Shown piece by piece: positions 26,350 to 30,482 of a DNA stretch of 30,482 nucleotides. Position 1 is the first letter of the stretch. Each line of letters opens with the position of its first letter. The notes under the pieces were generated by a model. That model did not search any database, was not told the DNA's origin, and was given only the letters and a program-made list of their open reading frames with translations. The translations under genes and the position numbers were made by a program. Source of the stretch: a virus; IMG/VR virus record IMGVR_UViG_3300010410_000128, positions 1 to 30,482 of that record; one strand, 5' to 3'.

Positions 26350-28376
26350 TGTCCGATCTTGGCGTCAGTATACAGTTTAACCTGGTTGACCGGCTGACCG
26401 GCGGGATGCGCAACATCCAGGCGTCGGTCGGCCGCGTTTCGCAGGCGTTTAAGACGACAGCTAAGAGCGCGGCGGATCTTGATAAAGAGATGGAGCGCGT
26501 CAACAAGCGAATGCAGAATGCCGCGTTCCTTTCCCTTGCTGCCGGCCGCCTCGAGCAGACGGCCTCCCGGATGCGCGCCGGCGTTCGCGCCAACGTCGAA
26601 GCGATCCGTCCGCTGGAAAAATCTCTTGGTGCCTTAAAGAGCCTTGGCATGACCGACATGGATGTCATTACTAAAAAGGGCATCGAAATGCAAAAGCAAT
26701 GGGCCGGTGTTTCTGCTGCCGGATTTGCTGATGCGGCCTACGACATTAAGTCCGGTTTGTCGCATCTAAGCGATACGGATGTTGCAGGATATACCGCGCA
26801 GATGGTTATGACAGCGAAGGCAACAAAGGCTTCCGAAAAGCAGATGACCAGCCTTGGCGCAACCGGCCACGGTATCTTTAAGCAGCTTTATCAAGATGCA
26901 ACCGATCTTGATTTTGGAGGGAAGTTTTCTGCCGGCATTGCCGCTGCAGTAAATCTATTTAAAACAGAAGGCCCTGAAATGCAGAGCGCCATCGAGCGAG
27001 CCGGGGCCGGGCTGTCTTTGCTGAATGCGCCGATGTATGAACAGATAACGCTCCTCGGTATGCTTCAGAAAACGATGGGCAGCGGTCAGTTAGCCGGGAC
27101 ATCCGTTAAGATGTTTTCCGCAACGGCCAGTACCGCGCAGCAGGCTTTTGACGATCTTGGGTATTCGATCGATCTGATTGATGCCGAGGGGAAGATGATG
27201 CCGATGCTCGACTTTCTGCGGTCGATGAAGGCGGAGTTTGGGACAGACTGGAATGCTAATATTGGGGATATCGTTAAAGAAGCATTCGGCACGCAGGAAG
27301 CCCTGAATGTCGTTCAAAACATGTGGTCGCAGGTTGATGCCTTTGAGGCCAACAGCAAAGCGATTCAATCGGCTACTGAGCAGGGAATGGCTTATACGAA
27401 AAATATGGCCACGCTGATGGACGCAAACTTTGATTCAAAACTCGTTTTGTTCGCACAGCAAATGGACGCCGTTCGGATATCCATCGGCAATGCAATGAAG
27501 CCGTGGATATCCGCCGTGCTTCCACTCATCAGCTTTTTCGGGCGGCTGGCCGGTGCCGTGATGCGCGTGCCCATTCTCGGTAAGCTGGTCGGCGGTATTA
27601 TTCTTGGCGTGACCCTGCTTGTTTCGGCAATGGCCGGGCTGGCGACGATCATGGCCGTCGGCTATGGCGTGTTTGCTATTTACGGTCAAGGACAACTGTT
27701 TTTGCACACGAATAATCTGACGCTGATCGGTGGGTATCGAATGCTCGCGACTACGATGCTGGGAGGAATGAAAAAAGCGATCCTTTGGAGTATCAGCGGG
27801 CTTTACTCAATGGCAACTGCGGCCTGGACCGCGATGACTCCATTCCTTCCGCTTATCGCCGTCGTTGCGGCCGTCGCTGGCGCGGCGTTTCTGATTTATA
27901 AATTCTGGGGGCCGATTAGCGGATTTTTTGTGAAGCTTTGGGGTGGCATTAAGCCGGGTCTACTTAGCGTCTGGAAGCTGATTCAGACTGTATTCGGATT
28001 TTCTCCGCTGGGGATGATCCTTAAAAACTGGCGTCCGATTATTGATTTTTTTGAGGGGATGTGGAAGCGGGTCGGCGGAATACTCGGCAAGCTCGGAGCG
28101 CTATTCCACCCGAAATCCGCAATGGCCGGCGCGATGGCTGGAGCAGCTGTGGCATCGGCTCCGATGGCGGCCCCGGCATCGATGGGGAACATCACACCGA
28201 TCGAGAAGACGATTTCTGAGGCGCGGGTGAATAGCTCGAGCAGCATTCATGCGCCCATCACAATCAACGCTGCGCCTGGACAGAATCCGGAGCAGATCGC
28301 GGCGGCCGTAACCCGACAGCTGGATGCCCGGCAGCGGGCCAACGCGGCGCGGACTCGCAGCAGACTTCATGATTGA
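26349..28376 (+). CDS. tail tape measure protein
   Basis: 675 residues. The N-terminal 60 residues are helical (VDRLTGGMRNIQASVGRVSQ). Next is a TP901-type core: 'ALGAL-like KSLGMTDMDVITKKGIEM', 'AGFADAAYDIKSGLSHLSDT', 'TAVNLFKTEGPEMQSAIERA-like' and 'VKEAFGTQEALNVVQNMWSQ'. Hydrophobic segments follow at about 400-480 (LVGGIILGVTLLVSAMAGLA) and 520-545 (FLPLIAVVAAVAGAAFLIYK), as expected for a protein that enters the host membrane. By the usual 1.5 angstrom per residue rule the tail would be about 100 nm (inference). ATG at 26349 overlaps the frameshift ORF stop; the in-frame ATG at 26274 would lie within the chaperone. Confidence 0.93.
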   Translation: MSDLGVSIQFNLVDRLTGGMRNIQASVGRVSQAFKTTAKSAADLDKEMERVNKRMQNAAFLSLAAGRLEQTASRMRAGVRANVEAIRPLEKSLGALKSLGMTDMDVITKKGIEMQKQWAGVSAAGFADAAYDIKSGLSHLSDTDVAGYTAQMVMTAKATKASEKQMTSLGATGHGIFKQLYQDATDLDFGGKFSAGIAAAVNLFKTEGPEMQSAIERAGAGLSLLNAPMYEQITLLGMLQKTMGSGQLAGTSVKMFSATASTAQQAFDDLGYSIDLIDAEGKMMPMLDFLRSMKAEFGTDWNANIGDIVKEAFGTQEALNVVQNMWSQVDAFEANSKAIQSATEQGMAYTKNMATLMDANFDSKLVLFAQQMDAVRISIGNAMKPWISAVLPLISFFGRLAGAVMRVPILGKLVGGIILGVTLLVSAMAGLATIMAVGYGVFAIYGQGQLFLHTNNLTLIGGYRMLATTMLGGMKKAILWSISGLYSMATAAWTAMTPFLPLIAVVAAVAGAAFLIYKFWGPISGFFVKLWGGIKPGLLSVWKLIQTVFGFSPLGMILKNWRPIIDFFEGMWKRVGGILGKLGALFHPKSAMAGAMAGAAVASAPMAAPASMGNITPIEKTISEARVNSSSSIHAPITINAAPGQNPEQIAAAVTRQLDARQRANAARTRSRLHD

Positions 28377-28387
28377 TTGGAACCCTT

Positions 28388-28795
28388 ATGGCAGATTCAA
28401 TTTTATTGGCACTGAGTCAGGGGAAAACACAGTTCGTGTTTTCGGTTCTCGGGACAGCTTACGATCAGCTGCAACGCTCCAGCGCCTGGCGCTGGGCGAA
28501 GATGCCGCGCGTCGGACGCTTGCCTGCCCGACAAAGCCTCGGCCCGGACGATGACACCATCGAACTGCAGGGGACAATCATTACGGAACGCAGCGGATAT
28601 GGCAGCCTGACTGATCTGCGCACTCTGATGGCTAGCGGAGAGCCGGTTCTGCTTTGTGACAGCCTAGGGAACATCCACGGCAAGTGGTGCATGGAGTCAT
28701 TGCAGGAAACCCAGACCGCGATTCATGTCGACGGCCTTCCGCGCAAGCAAACGTTTCTGCTGCGCCTTTCAGTTTATGGGGAGGATGCGGCATGA
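28388..28795 (+). CDS. tail terminator/baseplate protein U, P2 gpU-like
   Basis: 135 residues. The start MADSILLALSQGKTQFVFSV followed by 'AYDQLQRSSAWRWAKMPRVG' matches P2 gpU ('F.F......Y..L.R...WRW......GR.PA.Q..G...'), then ARQSLGPDDDTIELQGTI, LRTLMASGEPVLLCDSLGNI and 'HGKWCMESLQETQT'. Start 28388 (ATG) is used; TTG at 28373 would overlap the tape measure stop. It precedes gpX and gpD with one small membrane gene between. Confidence 0.92.
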   Translation: MADSILLALSQGKTQFVFSVLGTAYDQLQRSSAWRWAKMPRVGRLPARQSLGPDDDTIELQGTIITERSGYGSLTDLRTLMASGEPVLLCDSLGNIHGKWCMESLQETQTAIHVDGLPRKQTFLLRLSVYGEDAA

Positions 28796-28989
28796 ATATT
28801 GTGCTTTTGATTATTGAAATTTATCTGCTGATCGGGCTGGTGACCGCGCTGGTGATCGCCCGGCGATCGGCTCAGGAGCCGTGTCCGCTGCCGTGGCGGT
28901 GGAGCGCCGAAATACTCTGTTATGCGGCGGTAGTTATTTTCTACTGGCCGTGGCTTCTCGTTCTTTGGATCCAAGGATGGATTGAATAA
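28792..28989 (+). CDS. small two-span membrane protein in the tail operon
   Basis: 65 residues. Two hydrophobic helices: residues 1-22 (MNIVLLIIEIYLLIGLVTAL) and about 38-60 (AEILCYAAVVIFYWPWLLVL), separated by a short basic loop (RRSAQEPCPLPWRW). It overlaps gpU by ATGA at the start, and its last base is the first base of gpX's ATG. Its family is unknown. A membrane protein between gpU and gpX is not part of P2 or Mu. It might help release or be a superinfection exclusion factor, but there is no direct evidence. Confidence 0.75.
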   Translation: MNIVLLIIEIYLLIGLVTALVIARRSAQEPCPLPWRWSAEILCYAAVVIFYWPWLLVLWIQGWIE

Positions 28990-29213
28990 TGGCTGAAGCA
29001 ACCTACATCACCAAAGACGGCGACATGGTTGACCTGATCTGCTTCCGGCATTACGGCCGCACGGCCGATGTGACCGAAGCGGTACTGACCGCCAACCCCG
29101 GACTGGCCGAACGCGGCCCGGTGCTCGATGCCGGCGTATCAATCGTTCTTCCAGACTTTGGAACCCCGAAAAAACAGCCTGCCGAAAAAGAGACGATTCG
29201 GCTTTGGAGTTGA
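28989..29213 (+). CDS. tail protein X, P2 gpX-like LysM-type protein
   Basis: 74 residues. Sequence TKDGDMVDLICFRHYGRTAD, then 'VTEAVLTANPGLAERGPVLD' and GVSIVLPDF match P2 gpX, a small LysM-fold protein that links baseplate and tube ('T.dGD.lD.I...yyG.....e.Vl.aNPgLa..g..l..G..I.LP'). Start overlaps the preceding stop (TAATG). Confidence 0.95.
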   Translation: MAEATYITKDGDMVDLICFRHYGRTADVTEAVLTANPGLAERGPVLDAGVSIVLPDFGTPKKQPAEKETIRLWS

Positions 29214-29214
29214 G

Positions 29215-30282
29215 ATGAAACCTGCCTTTGAAATTTTAGCGGACGCCAAGCGGATCACGGATCTGATTAAAGACCGTTTTCTTTCGCTGGTCCTTACGGA
29301 TGAGTCCGGGTTTGAGAGCGATACATTTGAAGTGACGCTGGATAACCGCGACTTAAAGATTGAGCCGCCGGCGACCGGTGTGGAGTTGCGCGTTTCACTG
29401 GGGTACATCGATACTGGCGTGCGGCCGATGGGCCTGTTTGTCGCGGATGAATATGAACGCTCCGGGCTTCCTCACCAGATTCTAATTCGCGCCCGCAGTG
29501 CTTATGGCGGAAACGGGAAAACGAAGTCTGCCACCGTGAACGGTATTACGGCCGCGCTGAAGGAACAGCGGACGCGCAGCTGGGATTTCCAAACCTTGGA
29601 AACGATCGTAAACCAGATCGCTACTGAATGCGGTCTGGAGCCGCGTGTTGCCCCGGAGCTGGCTGCCGAGGTGATTGCTCACGTCGACCAAACGGCTGAA
29701 GGTAATGCGCACTTCCTGCAACGCTTGGCTAAAGACCGCGACGCGACGTTTAAGCCCGCCGGCGGATTCCTTTTATTCGTTCCCCGCTCACAAGCCAAGA
29801 CGGCGATGGGTGCGGTGATTCCGCCAGTTTATTTGACGCTTGGCGAGCCGAAGGTTTCTTCAGAGAAACCGAACTGGGCAAAGCTGTCCGGCGAAGAGGA
29901 TAGCTATCGGCTGACCGTGGCGGAGCGCGAAGATTTTAAGAGCGTGACGGCGACTTACCACGATGTGTCGGCCGCCGAGCGCAAAGAGGTGACCGTCGGA
30001 GATGGCGAGCCATCGCGCAAGTTGCGAGGAAATTATGCCAGCCCGGAGGAAGCGGCCCAGGCGGCCGCCGCCGAGTTGCGACGCATCGGGCGCGGGAAGT
30101 CTGCCCCGACGTTCAACTGTGAAGGCAATCCGCTGCTTGCCTCCGAGGGAAAGCTGATTATCGACGATTCGATGGGGAGTGATCTTGAAGGTGAGTGGAT
30201 CATCACCCGCGCCGTCCATACGATCGACGCGAGCGGGTATAAAACGAGTATTGAATGTGAAAGCGAAGGAGCAAAGCCATGA
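29215..30282 (+). CDS. late control/baseplate hub protein D, P2 gpD-like
   Basis: 355 residues (P2 D 387). gpD is the hub that holds the gpV spike. Visible elements are DRFLSLVLTDESGFESDTFE, 'VTLDNRDLKIEPPATGVELR', GYIDTGVRPMGLFVADEYER and 'QTAEGNAHFLQRLAKDRDAT', then 'FKPAGGFLLFVPRSQAKTAM' and the C-terminal 'LIIDDSMGSDLEGEWIITRA'. The ATG at 29215 is one base after the gpX stop and has GGAG near it. Codons 29586-29602 contain a TTCCAA palindrome read as F-Q-T-L-E. Confidence 0.94.
   Translation: MKPAFEILADAKRITDLIKDRFLSLVLTDESGFESDTFEVTLDNRDLKIEPPATGVELRVSLGYIDTGVRPMGLFVADEYERSGLPHQILIRARSAYGGNGKTKSATVNGITAALKEQRTRSWDFQTLETIVNQIATECGLEPRVAPELAAEVIAHVDQTAEGNAHFLQRLAKDRDATFKPAGGFLLFVPRSQAKTAMGAVIPPVYLTLGEPKVSSEKPNWAKLSGEEDSYRLTVAEREDFKSVTATYHDVSAAERKEVTVGDGEPSRKLRGNYASPEEAAQAAAAELRRIGRGKSAPTFNCEGNPLLASEGKLIIDDSMGSDLEGEWIITRAVHTIDASGYKTSIECESEGAKP
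29586..29602. repeat. TTCCAA palindrome copy 7 (inside gene D)
   Basis: TTTCCAA, spacer ACC, TTGGAAA. The 17 bases are identical to copy 1 in muB, and the codon phase is the same. Confidence 0.9.
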
Positions 30283-30482
30283 TGATGAAACTGCTGTTTA
30301 TTCCAGTTGCGATCGTCGCTGGTGCGGTATTGAACCGCGCACGCGGAACGAAAGGTTTTTTTGCAAAGATTATCGGCCTTGTGCTGGCGGCCGTCGCGGG
30401 GCTGATGACGCACAGCTGGTGGGCGGCCGCTCTTTTCCCTGCCTACGTGCTGGGCGAGTGCTGGAGCTGGGGCCAGTTGATT
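30279..30482 (+). CDS. membrane protein, cut by window end
   Basis: Open to the last base; 68 residues visible. Three consecutive ATG codons start it, overlapping the gpD stop (ATGATGATG). It has two hydrophobic segments (LLFIPVAIVAGAVL at 5-18 and IIGLVLAAVAGLMTHSWWAA at 31-50) and a third starting (LFPAYVLGECWSW). Family not recognised. It is probably part of the tail operon. Confidence 0.65.
   Translation, partial: MMMKLLFIPVAIVAGAVLNRARGTKGFFAKIIGLVLAAVAGLMTHSWWAAALFPAYVLGECWSWGQLI

Overview
The window is the left and central part of a transposable (Mu-like) prophage. It holds the control region, the transposition genes, the middle operon, the lysis genes, the complete head module and most of a contractile tail module. 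It begins at the stop codon of the leftward repressor and ends inside a membrane-protein gene just after the tail gene D. All genes except the repressor are on the + strand and packed in operons, often with 4-base ATGA overlaps. Neither prophage end is in the window. The host is probably Gram-negative (holin plus spanin-like protein). The spacer 'word' repeats and short palindromes resemble what I associate with PVC-group genomes (Verrucomicrobiota/Kiritimatiellota type), but that assignment is an inference with low certainty.

Layout. 1-931: repressor, Ner-position HTH protein and a small gene. 928-4219: MuA-type DDE transposase, a 51-residue membrane peptide and the MuB-type ATPase. 4219-7312: middle genes, including a Gam-like nuclease inhibitor, a GemA-like protein, a Mor-family activator and an ASCH protein, closed by a terminator near 7365-7393. 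7513-9246: lysis-type genes (holin, spanin-like). 9291-17302: Mu-type head genes in Mu order (small and large terminase, DUF935 portal, MuF, protease with a nested scaffold, cement protein, gpT capsid, HI1506-like). 17588-23138: DUF1320, then an unusual 4.1-kb insert, then gpG and DUF1834. 23194-30282: tail genes with P2-type content (gpV, sheath, tube, frameshifted chaperone, tape measure, gpU, gpX, gpD).

The most unusual part is 18033-22129. Five successive genes encode proteins with Sec-type signal peptides, at least one of which carries a tail-fibre-like motif. They are followed immediately by a six-helix rhomboid intramembrane protease with the full set of rhomboid motifs. The block lies inside the virion operon, between genes that are close neighbours in Mu.

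Other points of interest are: seven copies of an interrupted palindrome TTCCAA-N3/4-TTGGAA, five of them inside genes; three copies of CTGAACC(C/T)GTTCAG, each in front of a late gene block; a canonical -1 slippery site in the tail chaperone gene; and an internal Shine-Dalgarno that defines a nested scaffold protein.
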